64,000 nucleotides of DNA, taken from Paenibacillus durus. Its GTDB lineage: Bacteria > Bacillota > Bacilli > Paenibacillales > Paenibacillaceae. The position numbers and the translations under genes were made by a program. The DNA lies in contig NZ_CP009288.1 of assembly GCF_000756615.1 (NCBI RefSeq), positions 5,580,001 to 5,644,000 of the forward strand. Reading direction: 5' to 3'. The notes below the pieces were generated by a model. The model ran no database searches, was not told where the DNA came from, and saw nothing but the letters and a program-made list of their open reading frames with translations. Below, one piece after another: positions 52,109 to 60,185 of the stretch; the first letter of the stretch is position 1; each line of letters starts with the position of its first letter.

Positions 52109-52732
52109 AACTAAGAATCTCCTTTTTTGCTGTCTAGATTCTATGTAGCATTATAGATCTTGTATCGAGTTTAATTGCATCCTTTAGCCTTATCTTCTTA
52201 CCATGATTAATATCTATATTTATCGTATAAAACAAATCCAGTGGGTAAGCAGCCTCGTCTGAATAACTAGACCCTTTATATTGAACACTCAGTAAGTTTT
52301 GACTCTTCCATGTAATTTCATAATCAATATCCATAGAGAGATCGTAATCAGCAGTACTGCTAAGATAACCATCTAAGGGGACAAGTGCTTCGAATTTTAA
52401 CAACTCATTAATTTTTTCTTGTCTTTTACTATCATCTATTCCAATGACTTGTGGGTACCTTATAGTTATATCTTTATCAGTGTAGCTTTCATTGACTATT
52501 GAATAAGGTATAGTTTTAGTAGTTTGAGACTCTCCTTGCTTGTTCGAATTATTATTCCCGCTATTTGCTATAGTCGTTTCATTAGCAACTTGAACTTGCT
52601 CTGATTCTGGAGTTGCGCTTGCATTAACATCTAAATTATTTTTACTACACGATGTGATCAGTAGAACAATTAAAAACATTGTAATTAGTACCTTCACTTT
52701 TTCTCTCATTTTATTACTCTCCCTCTACCAGG

Positions 52733-52880
52733 TTATTCCAGCCTAAACACATTGTCACTGGTTCCATAGCTTCCTCCGCTCTTTGGTGTATTCGCCGGCA
52801 CTCCCACGATGGTTCCAAACCCATAGCTTCCCCTGTGATACGGGGTTGTTGCCCCTACCAGCTCAATCATGGTCATTGGA
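52733..52880 (-). pseudogene. short toxin-tip remnant before split lipoprotein
   Basis: About 47 codons reading VGATTPYHRGSYGFGTIVGV and ending KSGGSYGTSDNVFRLE and a stop, 24 bases before the DUF4163/DUF3298 lipoprotein start. By position it is the last part of a lost Rhs tip. Family not recognised. Confidence 0.45.
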
Positions 52881-52963
52881 AGCAGTGAAAGAACAGTTTT
52901 ATTTTCGGGGTATGTCCCCTAAAATCCCCTTGTTCTCCCGGCTACCGCCATCTTAATGCACCT

Positions 52964-53002
52964 AAAAAATTAGGCCAACCAGAAGTTTCTGGCTGACCTA
53001 AT
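52964..53002. terminator. second hairpin after lipoprotein cassette
   Basis: ATTAGG-x-CAACCAGAA / TTCTGG-x-TGACCTAAT stem with TTTTTT on the minus-strand side. It backs up the stronger hairpin at 53008. Confidence 0.65.
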
Positions 53003-53007
53003 AATAC

Positions 53008-53053
53008 GAAAAAATGCCCTGAAGGAGTTCATTCCTACTCTATCAAGGCATTT
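53008..53053 (-). terminator. terminator of lipoprotein cassette
   Basis: AAATGCC-x-TGA / TCA-x-GGCATTT hairpin with a T run on the minus strand, 12 bases after the lipoprotein stop. Confidence 0.7.
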
Positions 53054-53064
53054 AAATCAATCCA

Positions 53065-53703
53065 TTATTGCCCTACAAGTTCAATATTTTTTTTACTTGC
53101 AAATTCAATAATCATTTCAATAGTTTTGTTCTTTTTTAAATCATGTATTGCTTCGTCCAGTTCCGGGTTATTAACAAATCCAGTCTTTGTTTGGAAATAT
53201 ACATCTCCAACATTGAATGGTTCCGCTCCATCTGGACCAACCCCTGTCATAAATTCAGCAATAATTATGATGTCCTTTAATCCATCTTTGTTAACATCTT
53301 TGAATGAAACAGCTTTCATTTCAAACAGTGTATTCCACTGATTTCCATAAAAATCCGGGAATTCATATAATATTTTCCCTGAAGCGTCTACTAAAAAAAA
53401 TTTAAGTTTGTATAAACTACCCATAGCAGATTCTACTGAAAGGAACTTAACCTTACCCCAATTTTCTAATTCAATCCAGAAAGATTGATCCTCCAAAACT
53501 TCAAGACCCTCTTTCTTTAAATCTTCTAAATTTTCAAGGTTGTGTTTTATAGATGCTTCCCCGAAGTTTTCAATACCCTGATGAGCATTTGTAATATTAT
53601 CCTCAACTATATTTCCACTATTTTTGTATTTAGGTTGGTTACCACATCCATTTAATATAACTATAGAAATTATTACTATTACAACAACAAAAGTTTTCTC
53701 CAT
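53065..53703 (-). CDS. lipoprotein, putative immunity protein
   Basis: Lipoprotein of 212 residues. Signal MEKTFVVVIVIISIVILNGC has an LNGC lipobox. The C-terminal half has the Ca-binding-type repeat FKDVNKDGLKDIIIIA seen in FG-GAP/VCBS-like surface proteins. AGGGGGG lies 7 bases before the ATG. It directly follows an Rhs core fragment and ends at a terminator, so it is placed like an immunity gene, but its toxin tip is missing (deleted together with the end of the Rhs core). Confidence 0.7.
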   Translation of the reverse strand: MEKTFVVVIVIISIVILNGCGNQPKYKNSGNIVEDNITNAHQGIENFGEASIKHNLENLEDLKKEGLEVLEDQSFWIELENWGKVKFLSVESAMGSLYKLKFFLVDASGKILYEFPDFYGNQWNTLFEMKAVSFKDVNKDGLKDIIIIAEFMTGVGPDGAEPFNVGDVYFQTKTGFVNNPELDEAIHDLKKNKTIEMIIEFASKKNIELVGQ

Positions 53704-53714
53704 TCTAATCCCCC

Positions 53715-54013
53715 CTTATTTATACTAACATACGTATACAAATTCAACGTCAGCGGATCATTAATCCCACCCTCATACGTATCCTCCGATATAAATCGGG
53801 CCGGGCGTGGGTCGTAGTAGCGGGCTTGCAGGTAATAGTACTGTGTCTTCCGATCCCAGTAATAGGCGGCATAGCGGTATGGGTTTTCCTTCACCAGCTC
53901 CGTTGTGATATCCTCGGTTAGCTCCGCTTCCTCCGTTACAAGGCCGGTGATTCCTGCAGAGGTGTCGATGACCGTTTCTTCCGCCGCTGCCGTATCGCCG
54001 GTTACGGTCTGGT
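53715..54013 (-). pseudogene. Rhs core fragment without tip
   Basis: Starts abruptly inside the linker (TVTGDTAAAEETVIDTSAG), runs through YRYAAYYWDRKTQYYYLQAR and ISEDTYEGGINDPLTLNLYTYV, then joins unrelated codons (SINKGGLEWRKL) that overlap the lipoprotein start. Both the 5' part and the toxin tip have been lost. Confidence 0.85.
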
Positions 54014-54162
54014 ATACTTTTTATAGCTTTGTACGTACCGTCTCTGTTAAGTCCGAAATTGGAATTGAGTCTAGGTTACTTATAAATAAAAAAATCCTTA
54101 TACGAGTATTACATCGGTTATATGTGTTATTAGTTGAATGATGGGTTCATTTCCCCACCATC

Positions 54163-54201
54163 AAAAAAGAAACCTTGAAAGGCATGATGCCAATCAAGGT
54201 C
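54163..54201 (-). terminator. terminator of lipoprotein cassette
   Basis: AACCTTGA / TCAAGGT hairpin with TTTTTTGA on the minus strand, beside the stop of the lipoprotein gene. Confidence 0.7.
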
Positions 54202-54209
54202 AATAGAAA

Positions 54210-54824
54210 TTACACCTCAGAAATATATAGTTCTGATGCTTCACCATCTTCCTGATAGGATTGAAAACTGAACTTGTATCCATTAATAATGTACTCTAAT
54301 ACGTAGGCCGTAATATCTTCTGAAGCTATCCAAGTTTTTTTCACTTTTTTTTCTCCCATTATCCTCTTTATTTCCACAAAGCTCATACCTGGCTTTACAT
54401 CGCCTACACTTATACTACTGCTATTCGTATCTGAATTTACCGAAATGTATGCAGGCAATGAATCTTCAGAAAAATCCTGGTAAATAAAGGTAACCCCTAA
54501 ATCTTCAACAAATACACATGGAAAGTTCATATGTGACTCCATAATTGCGATCGTATCTTCACTACTATCAGTTTTTGATAATTTTAGAGCATCTCCTCTT
54601 TTGATGTTAAAAAAATGATGGATTACTTCAAAGGTAGTTTTATTAATACTATCTTTGGACTTGGAGTAATTACTTGAAGTAGCTATATTGATTGTTGATT
54701 CTTTACTTTGGAGATGCTCACTTGTTTGATATGTTTGTTTTGTAATATAATTACCATTCTTATTTACGCAAGAACTTTGCAAAATAATCACCATTAAAAA
54801 AATCAGTAATTTCACAGCCTTCAT
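54210..54824 (-). CDS. putative lipoprotein/secreted immunity protein
   Basis: Protein of 204 residues. Signal MKAVKLLIFLMVIILQSSC may be a weak lipobox (QSSC). A Ser/Thr-rich linker follows, then a domain with VGDVKPGMSFVEIKRIMGEK and SYQEDGEASELYIS. The short motif PGMS-x3-I-x2-IMG resembles SmpA/OmlA-like or BLIP-like inhibitor repeats, but this is only a likeness. It follows an Rhs core fragment and ends at a terminator. The start is set by GGACGGTGAG upstream. Confidence 0.62.
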   Translation of the reverse strand: MKAVKLLIFLMVIILQSSCVNKNGNYITKQTYQTSEHLQSKESTINIATSSNYSKSKDSINKTTFEVIHHFFNIKRGDALKLSKTDSSEDTIAIMESHMNFPCVFVEDLGVTFIYQDFSEDSLPAYISVNSDTNSSSISVGDVKPGMSFVEIKRIMGEKKVKKTWIASEDITAYVLEYIINGYKFSFQSYQEDGEASELYISEV

Positions 54825-54877
54825 TTCATACTCACCGTCCTTAAAAAGACATGAAAATTTTATGCCAATCATCTAAT

Positions 54878-55075
54878 GTATGCGGGAAGGTGACCTTGGT
54901 CAGCTGCCCGCGCGTATTCCACTCATATTTGCTGCGTCCGTCGGTCAGCAGATTTCCGGCATTGTCGTACGAATAATCGTATTCCTCCTACCGGATCAGG
55001 TCTTCCCGGTGAACCAGCTGATTGCGGGTATTGTACGTATATTTCGTTCCGATGACCGTACCATACCCCCACGGA
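54878..55075 (-). pseudogene. Rhs core fragment with nonsense codon
   Basis: Encodes GTVIGTKYTYNTRNQLVHRE, then IR, a TAG in place of the Tyr codon, EEYDYSYDNAGNLLTDGRSK and on to KVTFPHTL before Rhs homology stops. No tip remains. The nonsense codon shows it is not under selection as part of a protein. Confidence 0.85.
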
Positions 55076-55251
55076 GTATGAGCAGCTTTATTGGAGTAAG
55101 AGCGTAAAAAATCTGTGTCTACTATCTTGGCAGAGATCCATTGGCCTGCGTACAAATGGAATGAAGAAATCTTTAGACGGGTATTATATGGGTTATATGT
55201 GTTATTGGTTGAATGATGTGTTCATTCGATACTGGGTATCCCTACCAAAGA

Positions 55252-55283
55252 GAAAACCTTGAAGAAAATATACCTTCAAGGTC
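55252..55283 (-). terminator. terminator of DUF1871 cassette
   Basis: AAAACCTTGAAG / CCTTCAAGGT hairpin overlapping the end of the DUF1871 gene; T-rich on the minus strand. Confidence 0.7.
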
Positions 55284-55539
55284 GAAAGTCTAGCATCCAC
55301 TGTTGATACTTCATTATTTCTTCTGCAATCACCTTACATTCCTCGATGGACTTTGTAAATTCCTTTCCAAAGGACTGCTTAAAAATACTAAAGATTCCAA
55401 CTGCTAAATCATCAATTGACTTAATTTTCCCTAATGCTTCGACTATTTTTTTTGATTCAGAAGAGTACTCATCTTCTAATAATGGATATATTTCTACAGG
55501 ATTCCATTTATTGATTATTTCATTAATCTTATTTTGCAT
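55276..55539 (-). CDS. DUF1871 family protein, putative immunity
   Basis: Protein of 87 residues resembling DUF1871: KINEIINKWNPVEIYPLLED, EYSSESKKIVEALGKIKSID and the C-terminal FGKEFTKSIEECKVIAEEI. Acidic, cytoplasmic, with GGGAGGTACAA before the ATG. It begins 16 bases after the end of a frameshifted toxin tip, so it is most likely its immunity protein. Members of this family often neighbour secreted toxins, but the mechanism is unknown to me. Confidence 0.75.
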   Translation of the reverse strand: MQNKINEIINKWNPVEIYPLLEDEYSSESKKIVEALGKIKSIDDLAVGIFSIFKQSFGKEFTKSIEECKVIAEEIMKYQQWMLDFRP

Positions 55540-55554
55540 TTGTACCTCCCTTAT

Positions 55555-56149
55555 TTTCCAAATAAGGATTTTGACAGTGTCTTGTAAGCATCGTCATATT
55601 TACTTTTTGGAATTACGGTTACAAGTGTTCCATCGTTGGCAACAACTGCTGCGCCTTCCTTTGAGAAAAATAAGTGCTTACTTCCATTGTTCTGAGAAAG
55701 AGACTTACCATTTTTAACCATGATTTAGCCATTTTTTTCGTCACGCCACGTTCTTTCATTCTTTCTAAAGCGTGAGAAGAGACTTTAGACCAATCAATTT
55801 TAGTACCGGGATTCTTTACGAGTGTTCCAGCTTTTCCAAAACTATCGCCAATCTTTGCAATACCCGTCCCCTTAATAATGTTTTTACTACCTTCTTTAAT
55901 TCCATACTTCTTCATTATTCCTTTAGCCAAAACTTGTTGTTCGTTACTTCCAAGCGCTAAAAGAAGAGTACCATCATCCACGTGTCTCATGATTCCAACG
56001 GTAAGCCGCAAGACCATCTTTTGGTCTTCAGTGAGTCCTTTTCCATAGTTTGCAAGCTTGTCAAACGCTAGTGGATCACGTTTCCGCCACGCAAGATAAT
56101 AATCCCATGCTACACTACCGTCCTTGTTATATAGAACACCATTTGTACC
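55555..56149 (-). pseudogene. frameshifted toxin tip (DUF4258-like)
   Basis: Begins right at the IS630 boundary with GTNGVLYNKDGSVAWDYYLA and continues to SHALERMKERGVTKKMAKSW. A one-base shift near 55715 moves the rest to another frame, which reads VKNGKSLSQNNGSKHLFFSK, EGAAVVANDGTLVTVIPKSK and ends ...LSKSLFGK. The H-x2-ERM-x-ERGVT pattern and the following VKNG are DUF4258/BECR-like, a fold used by RNase toxins. The upstream Rhs core is gone. Confidence 0.65.
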
Positions 56150-56212
56150 TAGTACCTTGACCAACTTTGATTCTAGTTTTATTCTCTCCCTATAAGAAGA
56201 ATATGGGAGGGC

Positions 56213-56677
56213 TTGCAGATGAATAAAAAATACGAGGTTCGGCTCGAACCGAAAGAACGCGAAAGGATTGAACAGCTTCTCCATGCCGATTCTACGTCCC
56301 CCGGCATTCGCCGCCGCTGTCTCGTGCTGCTGCTTTCGGACGAAAATCAAGGTGCCATCCCCAAGCAGGCTGAAATTGCCCAGCGCTCAGGGGTCAGTGA
56401 TGTGACGGTCTATTACACGGTAAAAGACTATTCCACCCGCGGACTGGAGGAGACGCTCTGTTACCGTCGACGCGCCGAACCGGCACGTCCTTCGCCGATC
56501 ACCGGTGAGGTGGAAGCCCGAATCATCGCGCTAGCCTGTTCCGAACCCCCAAAGGGGTATGCTCGCTGGACGATTCGTTTGTTGACCCGTCGAGTCATCG
56601 AACTGAATATTTTGGAATCCGTTGGACGAGAAACCATTCGGACGACTTTAAAAAAACAAAACTTAAGCCTCACTTGA
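56213..56677 (+). CDS. IS630 transposase, N-terminal frame
   Basis: HTH part of 154 residues: LEPKERERIEQLLHADSTSP, KQAEIAQRSGVSDVTVYYTV and a winged part GYARWTIRLLTRRV. At the end lies A-AAA-AAA (56650-56656), a canonical -1 slip heptamer. Slipping yields ..KTKLKPHLKKQWCIP and enters the catalytic frame; without it the frame ends at 56677. Confidence 0.9.
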   Translation: MQMNKKYEVRLEPKERERIEQLLHADSTSPGIRRRCLVLLLSDENQGAIPKQAEIAQRSGVSDVTVYYTVKDYSTRGLEETLCYRRRAEPARPSPITGEVEARIIALACSEPPKGYARWTIRLLTRRVIELNILESVGRETIRTTLKKQNLSLT

Positions 56678-57348
56678 AAAAACAATGGTGCATTCCCGCC
56701 AAATCCAACAGTGAGTTTGTCGCTCGGATGGAAGACGTCTTAGAGACCTACGCCCTTCCTTATGACCCTGAAATCCCGCTCATTTGTATGGATGAACAGC
56801 CGATCCAACTGTTGGATCATTCGCGGCCTCCACAAACCATGAAGCCTGGACAGGTTCTGCGAGAAGATTACGAATATGTTCGTAAAGGAAGCTGCAGTCT
56901 GTTTCTGTTCACGGAGCCGCTCGCCGGGTGGCGTCACGTGCAGGCTTCGGAAAGGCGTACGAAGTCCGATTGGGCTCTGCAGATCCATGAGCTGCTGGAA
57001 GTTCACTATCCAGGGGCGAAACGGGTTCGGCTGGTGATGGGCAACTTGAATACCCATACGATCTCATCCTTGTATGAAACCTTTACACCTGAACAGGCAT
57101 TGGCCTTGGCGAAACGATTGGAAATCCATTACACCCCCAAACATGGCAGCTGGCTGAACATCGCTGAAATTGAACTCAGTGCACTGACGATTCAATGCCT
57201 GAACCGCCGAATCGCCTCCATTGAAGAATTACAAGCCGAGGTGTCGGCTTGGGAAACCGAACGCAACCAAATCCAGAAATCCGTCGATTGGCAATTTACC
57301 ACCGAGCAGGCACGAGGCAAGTTAAAGCATTTGTATCCTGAAATTTGA
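56674..57348 (+). CDS. IS630 transposase, DDE catalytic frame
   Basis: Catalytic part of 224 residues. DDE residues are in LICMDEQPIQLLD, VRLVMGNLNTHT and HYTPKHGSWLNIAEIELSAL; note MGNLNTHT where the family usually has MDNLNTH, so the second catalytic Asp seems to be Gly. If real, the enzyme is inactive. The TTG at 56674 is probably not a true start; production by frameshift is likelier. Confidence 0.88.
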   Translation: MKKQWCIPAKSNSEFVARMEDVLETYALPYDPEIPLICMDEQPIQLLDHSRPPQTMKPGQVLREDYEYVRKGSCSLFLFTEPLAGWRHVQASERRTKSDWALQIHELLEVHYPGAKRVRLVMGNLNTHTISSLYETFTPEQALALAKRLEIHYTPKHGSWLNIAEIELSALTIQCLNRRIASIEELQAEVSAWETERNQIQKSVDWQFTTEQARGKLKHLYPEI

Positions 57349-57372
57349 TCTGGTCAAGGTACTAGTTAGGGT

Positions 57373-57404
57373 AAAAAAAGACCTTGAGGATTTACCCTCA
57401 AGGT
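57373..57404 (-). terminator. terminator of module B cassette
   Basis: ACCTTGAGG / CCTCAAGGT hairpin with seven T on the minus-strand side, directly after the immunity gene and next to the IS630 insertion site. Confidence 0.85.
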
Positions 57405-57411
57405 GAAATAA

Positions 57412-57951
57412 TTATTCCTCATCCCAATACGGAGATTCATACGGTTCAACAAACAGACCGGAATGAGTTATTTCTTCAATAGCTTTAGAACAATCTTTAG
57501 TACCTCCTAAGTACATGTAATAATCATATCCAAAGTGCACATAAAAATCAGAAGAGTATTTGAATTTACACCATATATCCTCTCTTAATATTAATCTAGT
57601 AATTTGTTCGATTTCAGGTGATTGAATAATGTCACTTTCTTGGATTTTGGAATATACTGACTTCATAGTAGAATTGTAGTGCTGATGGAATCGAGTACTT
57701 TTTAATTCTGCATTCCATTTGTCTAAAGTTTCGACTTGTAATTCAGTAATATTTAGGTGATACATAAAGATCTTAATGGCCTTGACGTATTTGTCTTCAA
57801 CACACAAATACTCCTCAATTGTAAACTTCCTTCCACTATAAGTTCTTCCCACATCAGATAACGATGTCCATTCATTCACAGCATAAGTTCCATTATCATT
57901 CCGATTTAACGGATTATATTTTGAGATTCGATAGCTGTATTTTATATTCAT
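57412..57951 (-). CDS. putative immunity protein of module B
   Basis: Cytoplasmic protein of 179 residues (MNIKYSYRISKYNPLNRNDN..., then EWTSLSDVGRTYSGRKFTIE). Its ATG shares one base with the toxin stop (TGATG), a tight toxin-immunity coupling. Lack of a signal peptide fits immunity to an intracellular RNase. I recall this ISKYNP...EWTSxSDIG type beside other polymorphic toxins, but cannot name the family. Confidence 0.75.
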   Translation of the reverse strand: MNIKYSYRISKYNPLNRNDNGTYAVNEWTSLSDVGRTYSGRKFTIEEYLCVEDKYVKAIKIFMYHLNITELQVETLDKWNAELKSTRFHQHYNSTMKSVYSKIQESDIIQSPEIEQITRLILREDIWCKFKYSSDFYVHFGYDYYMYLGGTKDCSKAIEEITHSGLFVEPYESPYWDEE

Positions 57952-59882
57952 CAATCCCCTATCCGTTTGAGATGTGCATCATAAGTACCCATTCTTGTTT
58001 CTTTCTTATTCAACTTCTCTATTGTCTTAGACATTTTCCAAATTCCTCCAATATGAGAATCAAGGTCTTGGGTAATAAATACCTTCCCATCTGTAAATAC
58101 TAATCCCTTTTTTCCACCTTTAACTTCTTTGAACCCTAAATATTTTGCTAAATCCTTTACTTCTGAATTGGTTAACTTTTGAGTAGGGCCACGTTCTTTT
58201 TGGGTTTTTAATATATCTGTAGGGCACTTTCCTCCAGTATTATGCACCCAAATCCCAAGGTCACTGACAAAATAGGTATGGAACTCATCCACTGTCATGT
58301 TGTAGACCGTGACGTGCTTGCGCTCTACCTCAATGCTGTCTATCTTGAGTGTATGCCCATCGCTCTGAACAAGCAAGTCTCTAGGTTTGAGGTCTTTGAC
58401 GAAGGTCCATCCCTTGCCCTCCACCCAAAACGGATGATTATAGGTCGATTCTATAACTTGGTCGCCCACATGGATTTTATAAATCTCATCCGACTCATGA
58501 TTGAACGTTGCCGTTACTTCTTTATACGCTACCTCGCCTGTTACTTCATCCTTAGAGAGAACCTTATCCCCTACCTCGATTTTCTCGATAGGTTTCTCCC
58601 CTTCGTCTGTTTGAACCTTTGTCCCGCCAACAAAACAGTTACATGATTTTAAGGCTTTACCCGTACCCTTAGAGCCAATTTTTTCTCCCGCAGAAGGCCG
58701 TTTGATCTTAATATGCTTCAGCTTTTTTGCTAATGCAGGAGCGACTTTTCCAATCAGGCCCATCGCTTTGGCGCTTCCGGCAAAGGAGATTAGCACCTCT
58801 CCCAGGTTTTCTCCATAGGTTCGGACCTGCCTGTTGCTTGGTTTTCCACCGAATACTTTACCCGTGTTTAACGCCAGGTATCTATACGGTCCAACTGCCG
58901 AATCGACGACGGATTTGCCCAGCTCTGTAAAAGAGATTTCCTTTTTATAAATGGCTTTGCCCAGCTGATATAATCCTTTGTACGTACTTGGGGACAGCAG
59001 TCCGGTGACCATTCCCTTCATAGAATCATACACCCCGCGACCCAAGTCGTCGTATTGATACCAGGCAATATGTCCCGTCGGGTCCGTGTACATCAGCGGA
59101 TTGTTCATGACGTACGTATACAAGTTCAGCGTAGGCGGAGCCTCGATCTCCCCTTCTACCGTATCCTCAGATATAAACCGGGCCTGGCGCGGGTCGTAGT
59201 AGCGGGCTTGCAGGTAGTAGTACTGCGTCTTCCGATCCCAGTAATAGGCGGCATAGCGGTATGGGTTTTCCTTCACCAGCTCCGTTGTGATATCCTCAGT
59301 TGGCTCCGCTTCCTCCGTTACGAGGTCGGTGATTCCTGCAGAGGTGGCGGTAACCGTTTCTTCCGCCGCTGCCGAATCGCCGGTTACGGTCTGTTCCTCG
59401 CTTGGCTCGCTATTGGCCTTGCCATTAGCCTTTCCATTGGCGTTGCCGTTGCCGGGATGGTAGTCCGGCTCGGTGTTGCCGCTCTCGTCTTCCGGTCCCT
59501 GCAAGGAGCCCGGGCTGCCGTTGCCGCTTCCGAGATCCCCCATCCAGCCAATACCTTCACGCACACGCTCGCCATACCGATTGTACATGCCGGTCACCAG
59601 ACCCCAGGCATCATATTCGTAGCGGGCCGCTACTTTGCCCTCGGCATCCGTCAGCGCGACGACATCCCCGTGGCCGTTGTATACGTACCAATAGGTCTGT
59701 CCCTTGTACGTAATCGTCAGCGGCCGCTCGTTCGTATCGTATGAATACGACTTCGTGACCCCGCCGGCTCCATCCCGTTCCTCGGTGATGACCCAAGTAT
59801 CGCCTTTATAGACGTAGTTCGTTACTTCCTGCGTTTCGCCCGTATGATTAAATCGGGTCTTGCTGACTCTCCGTCCCAGCAT
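57951..59882 (-). CDS. orphan Rhs module B: pretoxin, Hint and Ntox21-like tip
   Basis: Longest of the orphan modules; the frame is open back to about 60067 (YNTRNQLVHREDLIRYEEYD) without a start codon or ribosome site. Order: Rhs core, GKAN linker, core end, pretoxin, Hint (CNCFVGGTKV ... TYNHPF ... LGIWVHN) and a tip of ~95 residues. The tip ends DSHIGGIWKMSKTIEKLNKK, ETRMGTYDAHLKRIGD, the signature of a toxin domain common in LXG/Rhs proteins (Ntox21-like, predicted RNase). Hint should free the tip after HN. Intact apart from the missing 5' end. Confidence 0.87.
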   Translation of the reverse strand: MLGRRVSKTRFNHTGETQEVTNYVYKGDTWVITEERDGAGGVTKSYSYDTNERPLTITYKGQTYWYVYNGHGDVVALTDAEGKVAARYEYDAWGLVTGMYNRYGERVREGIGWMGDLGSGNGSPGSLQGPEDESGNTEPDYHPGNGNANGKANGKANSEPSEEQTVTGDSAAAEETVTATSAGITDLVTEEAEPTEDITTELVKENPYRYAAYYWDRKTQYYYLQARYYDPRQARFISEDTVEGEIEAPPTLNLYTYVMNNPLMYTDPTGHIAWYQYDDLGRGVYDSMKGMVTGLLSPSTYKGLYQLGKAIYKKEISFTELGKSVVDSAVGPYRYLALNTGKVFGGKPSNRQVRTYGENLGEVLISFAGSAKAMGLIGKVAPALAKKLKHIKIKRPSAGEKIGSKGTGKALKSCNCFVGGTKVQTDEGEKPIEKIEVGDKVLSKDEVTGEVAYKEVTATFNHESDEIYKIHVGDQVIESTYNHPFWVEGKGWTFVKDLKPRDLLVQSDGHTLKIDSIEVERKHVTVYNMTVDEFHTYFVSDLGIWVHNTGGKCPTDILKTQKERGPTQKLTNSEVKDLAKYLGFKEVKGGKKGLVFTDGKVFITQDLDSHIGGIWKMSKTIEKLNKKETRMGTYDAHLKRIGD

Positions 59883-60101
59883 ATCATAGGCATACTTCTC
59901 GCCGAACCCGTCCGGGAAGGTGACCCTGGTCAGCTGTCCGCGCGCATTCCACTCATATTTGCTGCGGGCGTCGTTGAGCAGATTTCCGGCATCGTCGTAC
60001 GAGTAATCGTATTCCTCATACCGGATCAGGTCTTCCCGGTGAACCAGCTGATTCCGGGTATTGTACTGGTCTTGTGAGGGTTATACTTAATTGAATTCAG
60101 T

Positions 60102-60129
60102 CGCCCGATTCATTCGGCACTGGGTGGGG
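60102..60129. repeat. cassette-boundary repeat, copy at module A/B
   Basis: Identical 28-base sequence to 48266-48293 (CGCCCGATTCATTCGGCACT + GGGTGGGG), between the terminator of one cassette and the first Rhs codons of the next. Confidence 0.7.
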
Positions 60130-60141
60130 CATTTCAAAAAT

Positions 60142-60185
60142 GCAAAAAGAAAAACCACATGGAGTTGTTACACTCGCATGTGGCT
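60142..60185 (-). terminator. cassette terminator (CCACATG type)
   Basis: CCACATG / CATGTGG hairpin and TTTTTCTTTTT on the minus strand. The hairpin and about 140 bases beside it are nearly identical to 37746-37920. Confidence 0.8.

Larger units (their letters stand above)
50826..52155 (-). mobile_element. IS3-family insertion sequence, copy 2 (defective)
   Basis: Same element as at 39956, in opposite orientation and seven bases shorter (1330). The loss is in orfB, where CTATATCCGCATGAAACAGGG has become CTATAGTAACAGGG. Flanks AAT and GAT may be a diverged 3-base duplication. The two copies together form a 1.3 kb inverted repeat around 9.5 kb of array. Confidence 0.9.
50513..52709 (-). pseudogene. 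DUF4163/DUF3298 lipoprotein split by IS3 copy 2
   Basis: Third lipoprotein of the RsiV-like group. The 5' part (52709-52156) has the signal MREKVKVLITMFLIVLLITSC with an ITSC lipobox and a Ser/Asn/Gln-rich linker, then ITIRYPQVIGIDDSKRQEKI. The IS3 element interrupts after KDAIKLDTR. The 3' part (50825-50513) continues FVSKFRGYIAKNIQDDV and ends in the DUF3298 stretch LHGAGDHTEFELKYQDIKEF. Joining the parts restores one frame. Confidence 0.82.
56152..57362 (+). mobile_element. IS630-family element
   Basis: 1211 bases with perfect 12-base inverted ends GTACCTTGACCA / TGGTCAAGGTAC, flanked by TA on both sides (56150-56151 and 57363-57364), the normal IS630 target. Two frames with a slip site encode the transposase. 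Confidence 0.92.
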
